Origin: Bacteroidaceae bacterium
Lineage (GTDB): Bacteria; Bacteroidota; Bacteroidia; Bacteroidales; Bacteroidaceae
Length of the DNA stretch: 64,000 nt
NCBI GenBank assembly: GCA_017447625.1
Contig: JAFSNB010000035.1
Location: 54,972 to 118,971 of the forward strand
Reading direction: 5' to 3'
Position numbers and translations under genes: made by a program. Shown one piece after another: positions 25,434 to 34,081 of this stretch (its first letter is position 1; each line of letters begins with the position of its first letter). The notes below the pieces were generated by a model. The model was not told the origin of the DNA and did no database searches. It saw only the letters and a list, made by a program, of their open reading frames with translations.

Positions 25434-26807
25434 ATGAATAAAGGAAATACAACCTGCCAAACTCATTCTGCTCCCTCCCTCACAGGGAGGGCGGGGGGAG
25501 AGTCCTCCCCAATCCCCAAACCCATCGTTGACAATCTGATAGCCAAACTGGGCATTCAGGACTTTGCCAAAGCTACGATCCGCGAAGTAAAGCAGGTGGC
25601 AGCTATGGCTGAGAAAGAGAGCGGTGTGGAATTCATAAAGATGGAGATGGGCATTCCCGGACTGCCCGCCGCTCAAGTGGGTGTCGATGCTCAGGTCAAG
25701 GCCTTGCAGGACGGCATCGCCCACTCCTACCCCGACATTCAGGGCTATCCCGAACTGAAGAAGCAGGCATCGCGCTTTGTAAAAGCATTCATCGGTGTGG
25801 ACATCGCAGCCGAAGGCTGTGTTCCCGTAACCGGCTCTATGCAAGGTACTTTTGCCTCGTTCCTCACCTGTTCACAGGCATCTAAGCAGAAGGACACCGT
25901 TCTGTTCATAGACCCAGGCTTCCCTGTACAGAAGATGCAGCTGCAGGTTATGGGCGTGAAGTACGAGACCTTCGATGTCTATGACTTCCGTGGCGACAAG
26001 CTACGCGGCAAGCTGGAGAGCTATCTTGCAAAAGGCAACATCTGCGCCATAGTCTATTCCAACCCCAATAACCCCTCGTGGGTATGCCTCACAGAGAGCG
26101 AGCTGCAGATTATCGGCGAACTGGCAACACAGTACGACTGCATCATTATGGAGGATCTGGCATACTTCGCCATGGACTTCCGCCAGGATCTGAGCGTGCC
26201 TTTCCAGCCCCCATATCAGCCCACCGTAGCCCGCTATACAGACAACTATATGCTGCTTATCAGCGGCTCTAAGGCATTCAGCTATGCAGGCGAGCGCATC
26301 GGTGTGGTTTGCATCAGCAACAAACTGTTCCATCGCCACTTCGACGACCTCTGTGCGCGCTATGAAGGCCTGCCCTTCGGTCTCGTATTCTCTACACGTA
26401 TGCTCTATGCTTTGAGCAGCGGAACGAGCCACTCGGCTCAATACGCACTGGCAGCCATGTTCCGCGCCGCCTGCGATGGTGAATATCGATTCCGCGATGA
26501 AATCAAAGTTTATGGCGAGCGAGCCAGGAAGCTCAAGGAGATATTCCTGAAGCACGGCTTCCATGTGGTCTATGACCGCGACCTCGACCAGCCTGTAGCT
26601 GACGGTTTCTACTTCACCATCGGATACAAGGATATGACCAGTGGGCAGCTCGCACGCGAACTAATGTATTATGGTGTATCTGCCATCTGCCTCATCACCA
26701 CAGGCTCCCATCAGGAGGGTCTCCGCGTCTGCACCTCATTCATCGAGGATCACCAGTACGCCCAGCTCGACGAGCGCATGGCTATCTTCGAGGCCAATAA
26801 CCCATAA
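25434..26807 (+). CDS. PLP-dependent class I/II aminotransferase
   Basis: 457 residues. Fold-type I features: YPDIQGYPELK (substrate/cofactor region), NPNNPSW, a D-L-A-Y motif, and ISGSKAFSYAGERIG with the Schiff-base Lys. Placed between iorAB and the phenylacetate-CoA ligases, it probably interconverts aromatic amino acids and aryl-pyruvates, though substrate choice cannot be read directly. The first 24 residues, ending SAPSLTGRAGGES, come from a palindromic repeat and match the N-termini of the phosphatase at 13475 and PurM at 56555. The protein proper seems to begin near PKPIVDNLIAKLG. Confidence 0.92.
   Translation: MNKGNTTCQTHSAPSLTGRAGGESSPIPKPIVDNLIAKLGIQDFAKATIREVKQVAAMAEKESGVEFIKMEMGIPGLPAAQVGVDAQVKALQDGIAHSYPDIQGYPELKKQASRFVKAFIGVDIAAEGCVPVTGSMQGTFASFLTCSQASKQKDTVLFIDPGFPVQKMQLQVMGVKYETFDVYDFRGDKLRGKLESYLAKGNICAIVYSNPNNPSWVCLTESELQIIGELATQYDCIIMEDLAYFAMDFRQDLSVPFQPPYQPTVARYTDNYMLLISGSKAFSYAGERIGVVCISNKLFHRHFDDLCARYEGLPFGLVFSTRMLYALSSGTSHSAQYALAAMFRAACDGEYRFRDEIKVYGERARKLKEIFLKHGFHVVYDRDLDQPVADGFYFTIGYKDMTSGQLARELMYYGVSAICLITTGSHQEGLRVCTSFIEDHQYAQLDERMAIFEANNP
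25462..25504 (+). repeat. Palindromic repeat, type A, encoding an N-terminus
   Basis: CCCTCCCT-CAC-AGGGAGGG with the GGGGGGAGAGTC end lies in frame at codons 10-24 of the aminotransferase. There is no reverse half upstream of it. Confidence 0.88.
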
Positions 26808-26874
26808 AACCCATAAGGCCTATAAGCCTCATAAGCCCAATAGGCCCCTATTAACCCCAAAATCTTCAACCAAA

Positions 26875-28008
26875 ATGAAACAAACAACATTTTTCGCTAA
26901 GGCGACGCTGGCAGTGGCACTGGCCATCTTCAGCAGCACAGCGGCCATGGGACAATCTGACTCGGCTGCTGTACAGCAACCAAACCGCACGCTGTTGAGA
27001 ACAATAGTGGGCGAAAGCGCTCCCGACTGGATGAAGGACGTCTCCGACCGCATCCAACTTCATGGCTACGCTCAGGGTGGTTACACCTACACACACCTCG
27101 GAGGCAAAAACACCAACTCGTTCAATATCAAACGAGTTCTCTTCTGGGCAAACGCCCAAATCACCGACCGCTGGTCATTTCTCTTCATGCACGACTTCTC
27201 GAGTGTCGTACAGGAATTCTACACAGATTTTCGCATCACAAGGAACAAAGCCTTGACAGTGCGTCTGGGACAATTCAAGAATTGTCTTTCACTCGAAAAT
27301 CCCCTTTCCCCAACGGCGATGGAAGCCATCGATGTCTATTCCGAAGGTGTCACCTTCCTGACAGGCTGTGGCAGCGACCCACTGATGGGTGTGCAGTACG
27401 GCCGTGACCTCGGCCTCTCCCTATTTGGCGAGACCAACAACGGCAAGCTGCGCTACGAGCTTCAGATAATGAATGGACAGGGCATCAACCGCAAAGACGG
27501 CAACAACTTCAAGGACTTCATCGGGCGCATAGAATACCGCCCCGTTAAAGGCCTCAATCTGGTTGCCACGGGACAGATAGGCCGGGGACATAACATCCTC
27601 ACCGACGGTAAGACATCGGTATATAACCCCGGCATCACAATCGGACAGAACTATAAGCGCAACCGCTGGACGGTAGGCGCCGACTATAAATCACCCTTCA
27701 TCAACATCCACGGAGAGTACCTTGAGGGTTATGATGGCAATGTAACCAGCCGCGGCGGATACATAACCACCTCTATACCTCTCGGCACACCCAAGGTGGA
27801 GTTCGTGGGTTCATACGATTTCTTTAACTTCAACACAGCCTTAGGCATGGACCAGCACAAAGCCATCGCCGGCCTGCAATACTGGTTCTTCAAGAAATGC
27901 CGCTTCCAGGTGCAGTATGTCTATAAGAGCGCCTACGTGTCTGACAATCAGTTCATCCACGGTGCCAACCACGCCGTTATGTGCCAGATACAGGTCCGCT
28001 TCAATTAA
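26875..28008 (+). CDS. Outer-membrane porin of the OprO/OprP-like family
   Basis: 377 residues from the ATG at 26875, which opens a good signal peptide (MKQTTFFAKATLAVALAIFSS to AAMGQ); the upstream open frame from 26671 overlaps the aminotransferase and is not coding. The mature protein resembles phosphate-selective porins: IQLHGYAQGGYTY, FNIKRVLFWANAQITDRWSF, RLGQFKNCLS, alternating strands, and C-terminal QIQVRFN ending in an aromatic strand. Its solute is unknown. The position between the iorAB genes and a Na+ symporter suggests uptake of the same compounds. Confidence 0.85.
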   Translation: MKQTTFFAKATLAVALAIFSSTAAMGQSDSAAVQQPNRTLLRTIVGESAPDWMKDVSDRIQLHGYAQGGYTYTHLGGKNTNSFNIKRVLFWANAQITDRWSFLFMHDFSSVVQEFYTDFRITRNKALTVRLGQFKNCLSLENPLSPTAMEAIDVYSEGVTFLTGCGSDPLMGVQYGRDLGLSLFGETNNGKLRYELQIMNGQGINRKDGNNFKDFIGRIEYRPVKGLNLVATGQIGRGHNILTDGKTSVYNPGITIGQNYKRNRWTVGADYKSPFINIHGEYLEGYDGNVTSRGGYITTSIPLGTPKVEFVGSYDFFNFNTALGMDQHKAIAGLQYWFFKKCRFQVQYVYKSAYVSDNQFIHGANHAVMCQIQVRFN

Positions 28009-28047
28009 ATCGTAAATAGTAAATCGTCAAATCGTAAATTATAAGTC

Positions 28048-29604
28048 GTGTTTATCAAAGTCTTTCTTACCATAGTTTTCTTGGCCGTGATGGTAGGTGT
28101 GGGCGTATATTCCCACAAACAGGCCAAATCCGTTGATGGCTTCGTTCTCGGCGGCCGTTCCGTAGGCCCGTGGCTCACGGCCTTTGCCTACGGCACCAGT
28201 TATTTCTCCGCAGTAGTATTTGTCGGCTATGCAGGTCAGTTCGGCTGGAAGTACGGCCTCTCAAGCACTTGGATTGGTGTGGGCAACGCCGTTATAGGCT
28301 CCCTGCTGGCCTGGCTCCTGCTGGGCCGTCGCACCAAACTGATGACACAGCACATCGAGAGCCGCACCATGCCTGATTTCTTTGGCACCCGCTTCGAGAG
28401 CCAGAGCCTGCGCGTGGTGGCTTCCATCATTGCCTTTGTGTTCTTAATTCCTTATACCGCAGGTGTTTATAGTGGCATTTCACGCCTCTTTGAGATGGGC
28501 TTCGGTATCCCTTATGAGTACTGCGTGGTGATTATGTCCATCCTCACCGCCGTCTATGTCATCCTCGGCGGCTACAAGGCCACTGCGATGAATGACTTCA
28601 TCCAGGGCATTATAATGCTCTTCGGCATCGTGGCTGTAATTGCCGCTGTAATATCGGCACAGGGCGGTTTCTCTGAGGCGGTGAGCAAGCTGGCAGCGAT
28701 TCCCGATGACGGCGGCTCAGCCGCCCCTGTGGCCGATGGTTTGCCCATCGGCACAGAATCCGTGGGCCCCTTCGCCTCGTGGTTCGGCCCCGACCCGTGG
28801 GGCTTGCTCGGTGTGGTTATCCTCACCTCCCTCGGTACGATGGGTCTGCCGCAGATGGTGGGTAAGTTCTACAGCATTACAGACGAGGCTGCCATACGTC
28901 GCGGCACAATTATCAGCACCATATTTGCCTTCATCGTGGCAGGCGGATGCTACTTCCTCGGCGGCTTCGGACGCTTATATGACCCCGTAATCGCGGCTAA
29001 CGGCAAGATTGCCTTCGACTCCATCGTTCCGGCTATGCTCGTCACTTTGCCCGATGTACTCATCGCCCTCGTGGTGCTGCTGGTGCTCTCGGCATCTATG
29101 TCCACGCTGGCCTCTCTGGTTCTCACGTCCTCCTCAACCATGACACTTGACTTAATCTATCGCGACAAGAAGTCATTGCCCGGCGAGGTTGAAGAAGGCT
29201 CAATCGATGACGTCGTGGCAGAGAAGGTAGAGCGCCGCAAGGTCGTTGTGATGCGTGTCCTCATCGTGTTCTTCATAGTCATATCCCTGATGATAGCCCT
29301 CAACCCGCCCACCTTCATCGCTCAGCTCATGGGCATCTCTTGGGGTGCACTGGCCGGCGCGTTCCTCGCTCCGTTCATGCTGGGTCTCTACTGGCGCGGC
29401 GTCACCAAGACGGCTGTCTGGGCTTGCTTCATCTGGGGCGTAGGACTCACAGTAGTCAACATGCTGCTCGGCAACCCCATTAACCCGATTAACTGTGGTG
29501 CCATCGCAATGTTGGGCGGCTTCCCCGTAGTCTGGATTGTCAGTCTCCTGACTCCGAAACTGCCCCGCGAACACATCGAGCGGATATTCTTGTGCTATAA
29601 ATAA
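28048..29604 (+). CDS. Sodium:solute symporter (SSS family)
   Basis: 518 residues, GTG start at 28048. About 13 membrane helices. SSS features include VDGFVLGGRSVGPWLTAFAYGTSYFSAV in the first helices and the core ILGGYKATAMNDFIQG (G-G-x-x-A/T-x-x-x-D-x-x-Q). It uses the Na+ gradient to import an organic solute. The substrate cannot be read from sequence. The neighbours (iorAB, aminotransferase, porin, two arylacetate-CoA ligases) make an aryl acid or aromatic amino acid plausible. The spacer before it carries AAATCGT-type tandem repeats. Confidence 0.92.
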   Translation: MFIKVFLTIVFLAVMVGVGVYSHKQAKSVDGFVLGGRSVGPWLTAFAYGTSYFSAVVFVGYAGQFGWKYGLSSTWIGVGNAVIGSLLAWLLLGRRTKLMTQHIESRTMPDFFGTRFESQSLRVVASIIAFVFLIPYTAGVYSGISRLFEMGFGIPYEYCVVIMSILTAVYVILGGYKATAMNDFIQGIIMLFGIVAVIAAVISAQGGFSEAVSKLAAIPDDGGSAAPVADGLPIGTESVGPFASWFGPDPWGLLGVVILTSLGTMGLPQMVGKFYSITDEAAIRRGTIISTIFAFIVAGGCYFLGGFGRLYDPVIAANGKIAFDSIVPAMLVTLPDVLIALVVLLVLSASMSTLASLVLTSSSTMTLDLIYRDKKSLPGEVEEGSIDDVVAEKVERRKVVVMRVLIVFFIVISLMIALNPPTFIAQLMGISWGALAGAFLAPFMLGLYWRGVTKTAVWACFIWGVGLTVVNMLLGNPINPINCGAIAMLGGFPVVWIVSLLTPKLPREHIERIFLCYK

Positions 29605-29669
29605 GTGCTATTTTACTACATTTTATTATTCTTTGCTAACTTTGTTGCATCTATATGCAGAATTAATCG

Positions 29670-29677
29670 TACTTTTG
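29670..29677 (+). promoter_or_regulatory. Candidate promoter -7 element for the first ligase gene
   Basis: TACTTTTG matches TAnnTTTG exactly, 35 bases before the start codon. A T/G-rich -33 region (TTTGTTGC) lies at 29641-29648. This suggests the ligase genes can be transcribed apart from the symporter. Confidence 0.6.
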
Positions 29678-29711
29678 CACGGGATTCAACCTATCTCAAC
29701 ACAAAACACAC

Positions 29712-31019
29712 ATGATCTGGAACCCTAACAAGGAATGCATGAGCCGCGACGAGATGAGCGCGCTCCAAGGCAAACGCCTCCACAAAATCGTGGAGTACGT
29801 TTATCACAACGTACCCTTCTATCGTAACAAACTGCAGGAGTTGGACATCCGTCCCGATGACATACAGACCATCGAGGACATACACAAACTGCCCTTCACC
29901 ACAAAGAAGGATCTGCGCGACAACTATCCCTTCGGCTTGCAGGCTGCGCCGCAGAGCGAGATTATCCGCGTACACGCCTCCAGCGGCACCACAGGCAACC
30001 CCACTATCGTCGGTTATACGCGCAAGGACATCGGCGTCTGGAGCGAGTGCATGGCACGCTGCCTCACAGCCTACGGTGTTACGCGCAATGACATATTCTC
30101 CGTGGCCTATGGCTACGGCCTCTTCACCGGCGGCCTCGGCGCTCACTACGGAGTGGAACATCTCGGAGCATCCGTGATTCCTGCCGGAACGGGCAACACC
30201 GAGAAGCACCTGAAACTCATCCGCGACCTCGGCATCACAGGCATCGCCTGCACACCCTCGTATGCCCTCTATCTGGCTGAGACCATGGAGAAACTGGGCA
30301 TCCGCAAGGAGGACATTAAGTTGCGCGTCGGAGCCTTCGGCGCTGAGCCGTGGACAGAGAGTATGCGCAAGGAAATTGAAGAACGTCTCGGGCTGAAGGG
30401 CTATAACATCTACGGACTCTCCGAGGTGATGGGACCCAGCGTGAGCTACGAATGTCAGATGCAGCACGGCTCGCACATCAACGAAGACCATTTCTATCCC
30501 GAGATCATCAACCCCACCACCTTAGAACCTCTGCCAGCCGGACAGACCGGCGAGCTAGTGTTCACCACCCTGACCAAAGAGGGTATGCCGGTGCTGCGCT
30601 ACCGCACCCGAGACCTCTGCTCGCTCATGCCCGGCACATGCGACTGCGGTCGCACCAACGTGCGAATGGGCCGCATCGAAGGCCGCTCGGACGATATGCT
30701 CATCATCCGAGGCATCAACGTGTTCCCCTCTCAGGTGGAGAGCGTCGTGCTCAGTATGCCGGAGTTCGCACCGCGATACATGCTCATCGTGGATCGCGTC
30801 AACAACCTCGACACGCTGCAGGTGCAGGTGGAAATCCGTCAGGAGTACTTCACCGGAGTCTTCGACACGCCCGCAGCCATCGACGCCCTGGAGAAGAAGC
30901 TCGCCGCCAAGCTCAAGAGCGTGCTCAGTATCGCCGCCAAGGTACAGCTCAAAGCCCCCAACACCATCGAGCGCAGTCAGGGCAAGAGCGCCCATGTGAT
31001 TGATAAGAGGAAACTATAG
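29712..31019 (+). CDS. paaK: Phenylacetate-CoA ligase (first copy)
   Basis: 435 residues, the usual length for the family. It activates phenylacetate, or another aryl acid, with ATP and CoA to the CoA thioester through an acyl-AMP. The motif ASSGTTGNPTI is the AMP-binding P-loop; YGLSEVMGP and YRTRDL are family motifs; a C-terminal subdomain follows RSDDMLIIRG. The start MIWNPNKECMSRDEM is typical. The second copy follows after a composite repeat. With iorAB it links aryl acids and aryl-pyruvates. Confidence 0.94.
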   Translation: MIWNPNKECMSRDEMSALQGKRLHKIVEYVYHNVPFYRNKLQELDIRPDDIQTIEDIHKLPFTTKKDLRDNYPFGLQAAPQSEIIRVHASSGTTGNPTIVGYTRKDIGVWSECMARCLTAYGVTRNDIFSVAYGYGLFTGGLGAHYGVEHLGASVIPAGTGNTEKHLKLIRDLGITGIACTPSYALYLAETMEKLGIRKEDIKLRVGAFGAEPWTESMRKEIEERLGLKGYNIYGLSEVMGPSVSYECQMQHGSHINEDHFYPEIINPTTLEPLPAGQTGELVFTTLTKEGMPVLRYRTRDLCSLMPGTCDCGRTNVRMGRIEGRSDDMLIIRGINVFPSQVESVVLSMPEFAPRYMLIVDRVNNLDTLQVQVEIRQEYFTGVFDTPAAIDALEKKLAAKLKSVLSIAAKVQLKAPNTIERSQGKSAHVIDKRKL

Positions 31020-31168
31020 ACCCACCCCCTTACCCCTCCCGTCAGGGAGGGGAGTACCTGCGGGTTGAAACAATTTTTAGATTTAAACATAATTTTATAT
31101 TATATGGACAATACAGAAACATTGCGCCAGCCTCACTCCTCCCTTACGGGAGGGGCTGGGGGTGGGTC
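31019..31168. repeat. Composite palindromic element 3 (150 bp)
   Basis: It begins GACCCACCCCC at the last base of the first ligase stop codon and ends GGGGGTGGGTC inside the N-terminal coding region of the second ligase. An AT-rich middle and the second gene's ATG lie inside it. Confidence 0.88.
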
Positions 31169-32468
31169 TTCTTATTTCAACCCCTCCTTTGAAACAATGT
31201 CGAGGGAGCAGATTGAAGCGCTCCAACTCGAACGTCTGCAGAAGACAGTACGCCACTGCATGAACAACGAGTTCTACCGCAAGAAGTTCGCCGAGGCAGG
31301 CATTACACCCGATGACATCAAGACGCTTGCCGACGTGCGCAAACTGCCCTTCACCACAAAGCAGGACCTGCGCGACACCTATCCCTTCGGGATGGCGTGC
31401 GTCCCCCTGCGCGACTGCGTCCGCCTGCACTCCAGCAGCGGCACAACGGGCAACCCCACCGTAATCCTCCACACACAGAAGGACTTGGACGAGTGGGCTA
31501 ACCAGGTGGCACGTAACCTCTGGATGGTGGGACTGCGCCCCGACGATGTGTTCCAGAACTCCTCTGGGTATGGTATGTTCACCGGCGGCCTCGGCTTCCA
31601 GTACGGTGCCGAGAAGCTGGGAATGCTCACCGTGCCTGCCGCCGCCGGCAACTCCCTGCGTCAGATAAAATTTATCAAGGACTTCGGCACCACAGCCATC
31701 CACGCCGTACCCTCGTACGTCACCCGTCTCTACGAAGTGATGAAGGAGGAAGGCGTAGATCCCCGCCGCGACACCAAACTGAAAGTGCTCTGCATCGGTG
31801 CCGAGCCTCACAGCGAGGAACAGCGCCGCCGTATCGAGGAGATGATGGGAGTAAAAGCATACAACTCCTTCGGAATGAGCGAGATGTGCGGCCCGGGCGT
31901 CGGCTTCGAATGTCCCGAGCAGAACGGTATGCACTTCTGGGAAGACTACTATATCGTTGAGATTGTGGATCCCGAGACTCTGGAGCCAGTACCCGACGGC
32001 GAAATTGGCGAGCTCGTACTCACCACCCTCTGTCGTGAGGCAATGCCGCTGCTACGCTATCGCACACGCGACCTCACCCGCGTCCTCGGCCGCAGTTGTC
32101 CCTGCGGGCGCAACCACATCCGTCTCGACCGTATGCGTGGCCGCTCCGATGATATGATGGTGCTGCGCGGCGTCAACATCTTCCCCATACAAATCGAGAA
32201 GATTCTGATGCAGTTCCCCGAACTCGCCAGCAACTACCTCATCACCCTCACCACCGACGAGGAGAACGACAACATGACTGTAGAGGTCGAACTGGCACAG
32301 CCCACCGACGACTTCAAGCAACTGTTGGATCTCGAGCACGAGATACGCCGCCGCCTGAAAGACGAGATACTGCTCACCCCCATCGTGAAGCTCGTGGCCA
32401 AAGGCTCGCTCCCCGTCAGCGAGGGCAAAGCCGTCCGCGTCGTTGATAAGCGCAAAGTGTATCAATAA
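31104..32468 (+). CDS. paaK: Phenylacetate-CoA ligase (second copy)
   Basis: 454 residues, diverged from the first copy but with the same motifs: SSSGTTGNPTV, FGMSEMCGP, YRTRDLTRV, RSDDMMVLRG. Tandem ligases probably differ in aryl-acid preference. Compared with the first copy, the protein proper begins near YFNPSFETMSREQ; the roughly 23 residues before it (MDNTETLRQ, then SSLTGGAGGGSS) are encoded by the forward half of composite element 3, which also carries the ATG at 31104. The family start may have been lost or replaced. Confidence 0.93.
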   Translation: MDNTETLRQPHSSLTGGAGGGSSYFNPSFETMSREQIEALQLERLQKTVRHCMNNEFYRKKFAEAGITPDDIKTLADVRKLPFTTKQDLRDTYPFGMACVPLRDCVRLHSSSGTTGNPTVILHTQKDLDEWANQVARNLWMVGLRPDDVFQNSSGYGMFTGGLGFQYGAEKLGMLTVPAAAGNSLRQIKFIKDFGTTAIHAVPSYVTRLYEVMKEEGVDPRRDTKLKVLCIGAEPHSEEQRRRIEEMMGVKAYNSFGMSEMCGPGVGFECPEQNGMHFWEDYYIVEIVDPETLEPVPDGEIGELVLTTLCREAMPLLRYRTRDLTRVLGRSCPCGRNHIRLDRMRGRSDDMMVLRGVNIFPIQIEKILMQFPELASNYLITLTTDEENDNMTVEVELAQPTDDFKQLLDLEHEIRRRLKDEILLTPIVKLVAKGSLPVSEGKAVRVVDKRKVYQ

Positions 32469-32635
32469 GACCCACCCCCTACCCCTCCCGTAATGGAGGG
32501 GCGGCCTGCGGGCAGACTTCATAACAATTATTTATCAGTAATCTCAATAAAGTATTAATCTATAAAAGATGACCCTATAAGCCCTCCAAGCGCCAGCTAC
32601 TCCCCTCCCTCACGGGAGGGGTTTGGGGGTGGGTC
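32469..32635. repeat. Composite palindromic element 4 (167 bp)
   Basis: It starts GACCCACCCCC on the base after the second ligase stop codon and ends GGGGGTGGGTC eight bases before the ACT gene. Including flanking bases, the inverted ends extend to TAAGACCCACCCCC / GGGGGTGGGTCTTA. Confidence 0.9.
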
Positions 32636-32643
32636 TTACCATT

Positions 32644-33072
32644 ATGACTATCCATCAACTATCCATCTTCATCGAGAACCGCTCAGGTACACTCATCAAA
32701 GTCCTCGATGCTCTCAAAGAGGCTAACATTCAGATTATTGCCTCCACAATCGCCGACACCGCCGACTACGGCATCTACCGCCTCATCTGCAGCGAGCCCA
32801 TGCGTGCCTGCGACGAACTGAAGCGTGCCGGCGTGGCCGTAGCCCTCAGCGAAGTCTTCGTAATCGCTATTGACAACGAGCCCGGACGTGCAGCCGACGC
32901 CGTGAAAGCCTTCAGCCAGGCTGACATCGACATCACCTACATGTACAGCTTCCTCAACGAGAACCGCGGCCTGCTCATCTTCCGCACCAACGACAACGAG
33001 CGCGCACAGCAGATTATCACCGCCAACAACATGCAGATAATCAGCGAAGAAGCCCTGCAAAGCCTCGTCTAA
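32644..33072 (+). CDS. ACT-domain protein, probable amino-acid sensor
   Basis: 142 residues from the ATG at 32644; the upstream GTG at 32623 is inside the repeat and unlikely. Two ACT-like halves: IHQLSIFIENRSGTLIKVLDAL at the start and DIDITYMYSFLNENRGLLIFR later. No catalytic domain. ACT domains bind amino acids and regulate enzymes. Such short proteins are often found beside iorAB and phenylacetate-CoA ligase genes in anaerobes, so it may sense an aromatic amino acid; that is inference. Confidence 0.88.
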   Translation: MTIHQLSIFIENRSGTLIKVLDALKEANIQIIASTIADTADYGIYRLICSEPMRACDELKRAGVAVALSEVFVIAIDNEPGRAADAVKAFSQADIDITYMYSFLNENRGLLIFRTNDNERAQQIITANNMQIISEEALQSLV

Positions 33073-33094
33073 GATTCCCGCCGCAGATTACGGG

Positions 33095-33237
33095 AGTTAA
33101 AGGGGAGTTAAAGGGAAGTTATGCACTACGTGCAGGACTATACTACTGCTAATTGCAAAGGTAATGTCCTTTTAACTTCCATGAGCGAAGCGAATTAACT
33201 TCCTTTAGCTCCCATAAGCGAAGCGAATTAACTTCCG
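33095..33237. repeat. GGGAGTTAA / TAACTTCC inverted and direct repeat block
   Basis: Three GGGAGTTAA-type units (GGGAGTTAAAGG, GGGAGTTAAAGG, GGAAGTTA) are followed after about 50 bases by their inverse, TAACTTCC, three times. The latter are interleaved with two near-identical copies of ATGAGCGAAGCGAAT. The halves could fold into a large hairpin after the ACT gene. Confidence 0.7.
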
Positions 33238-33270
33238 AATGCTTAGTACAAGAAGATTTTGAGCTGATTA

Positions 33271-33302
33271 TTTGGCAGTTCGGATAAAAAGCAGTACCTT
33301 TG
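33271..33302 (+). promoter_or_regulatory. Promoter of the L31 gene
   Basis: TTTG (33271-33274), a 20-base spacer, then TACCTTTG (33295-33302). This is a full match to the Bacteroidota consensus, about 90 bases before the L31 start. Confidence 0.85.
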
Positions 33303-33322
33303 CGCCCGCAAAATGCAAAAAC

Positions 33323-33395
33323 GCTGGTACACAAGCCCAGCAAGTATTAACCGCAGGTACACAAGCCCTGCAAAACCTACTCACATAACGTTATG
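33323..33395 (+). promoter_or_regulatory. Structured L31 leader: two covarying hairpins and a start-codon palindrome
   Basis: Hairpin 1 is GCTGG-TACACAAGC-CCAGC (33323-33341); hairpin 2 is GCAGG-TACACAAGC-CCTGC (33353-33371). Loops are identical and the one changed base pair is compensated. A 12-base perfect palindrome, CATAACGTTATG (33384-33395), includes the start codon. This looks like a ribosomal-protein leader for feedback control. Confidence 0.6.
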
Positions 33396-33644
33396 AAAAA
33401 AGGTATTCATCCCGAGAACTATCGCCCCGTAGTCTTCAAAGACATGAGCAACGGCGACATGTTCCTCTCCCGCTCCACCGCCCGCACCACAGATACTGTG
33501 GAATTCGAAGGCGAGGAGTACCCCGTAGTAAAGCTGGAAATCTCCAGCAGCTCACACCCCTTCTACACCGGTAAGAGCAAGCTCGTTGACACCGCTGGAC
33601 GTGTAGATAAGTTCATGAGCCGCTACGCACGCAGCCGCAAGTAA
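33393..33644 (+). CDS. rpmE2: Ribosomal protein L31, type B
   Basis: 83 residues. The start [17 protein letters not shown] and [12 protein letters not shown] are diagnostic of the type B form. It has no zinc-binding cysteines, unlike type A. It joins the large ribosomal subunit at the central protuberance. It has its own promoter and a strong terminator, so it is monocistronic. The leader carries two repeated hairpins. Confidence 0.97.
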   Translation: MKKGIHPENYRPVVFKDMSNGDMFLSRSTARTTDTVEFEGEEYPVVKLEISSSSHPFYTGKSKLVDTAGRVDKFMSRYARSRK

Positions 33645-33692
33645 TCCGCTGCAACCTACGGGGAAGCCCACTACAGGCAAATACCCCATCAC

Positions 33693-33725
33693 AGGCGTGA
33701 GACTGACGAGTTTCACGCCTTTTTT
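33693..33725 (+). terminator. Rho-independent terminator after L31
   Basis: AGGCGTGA pairs with TTCACGCCT across an 11-base loop and is followed by six T residues. Confidence 0.9.
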
Positions 33726-33760
33726 GTGACCCTTCCCCAAAGATTTATTGACCCTTCGGC

Positions 33761-33949
33761 CTTGGGAGATTAATATTTTCCCCTTGGGAGATTGATGTTT
33801 TCCCCTTGGGAGATTGATGTTTTCCCCTTGGAAGATCGATGTTTTCCCCTTGGGAGATTGATGTTTTCCCCTTGGGAGATTGATGTTTTCCCCTTGGGAG
33901 ATTGATGTTTTCCCCTTGGGAGATTGATGTTTTCCCCTTGGGAGATCGT
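33761..33949. repeat. 22-bp tandem array 1 (8 full units plus a partial)
   Basis: Units of CTTGGGAGATTGATGTTTTC-CC type start every 22 bases from 33761 to 33937 with very few differences. No gene is supported here. Confidence 0.97.
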
Positions 33950-33970
33950 GTTGTCGTTCTATAGAGATTC

Positions 33971-34058
33971 ATTATAACACAGCCGTGTGTTAATTATAAC
34001 ACAGATGTGTGTTAATTGTAACACAGCTGTGTGTTAATTAAAACACAACTGTGTTATA
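33971..34058. repeat. 22-bp tandem array 2 (4 units, palindromic)
   Basis: Four 22-base units starting at 33971, 33993, 34015 and 34037. Each carries an inverted pair of ACACAG/CTGTGT type, so each unit can form a cruciform or bind a dimer. Confidence 0.95.
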
Positions 34059-34081
34059 ATCAATCTAACGAGGTCGGAAGG

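Noticed and set aside
26671-26874. N-terminal extension of the porin from 26671
   Set aside because: It overlaps the aminotransferase and hides the signal peptide that begins at 26875.
33149-33343. Minus-strand 64-codon frame before L31
   Set aside because: It consists largely of translated repeats (33095-33237) and crosses the L31 promoter.
33745-33972. Minus-strand open frame of 75 codons with SPKGKTSISQGEN repeats
   Set aside because: It is only the translation of the 22-bp array; there is no independent coding signal.
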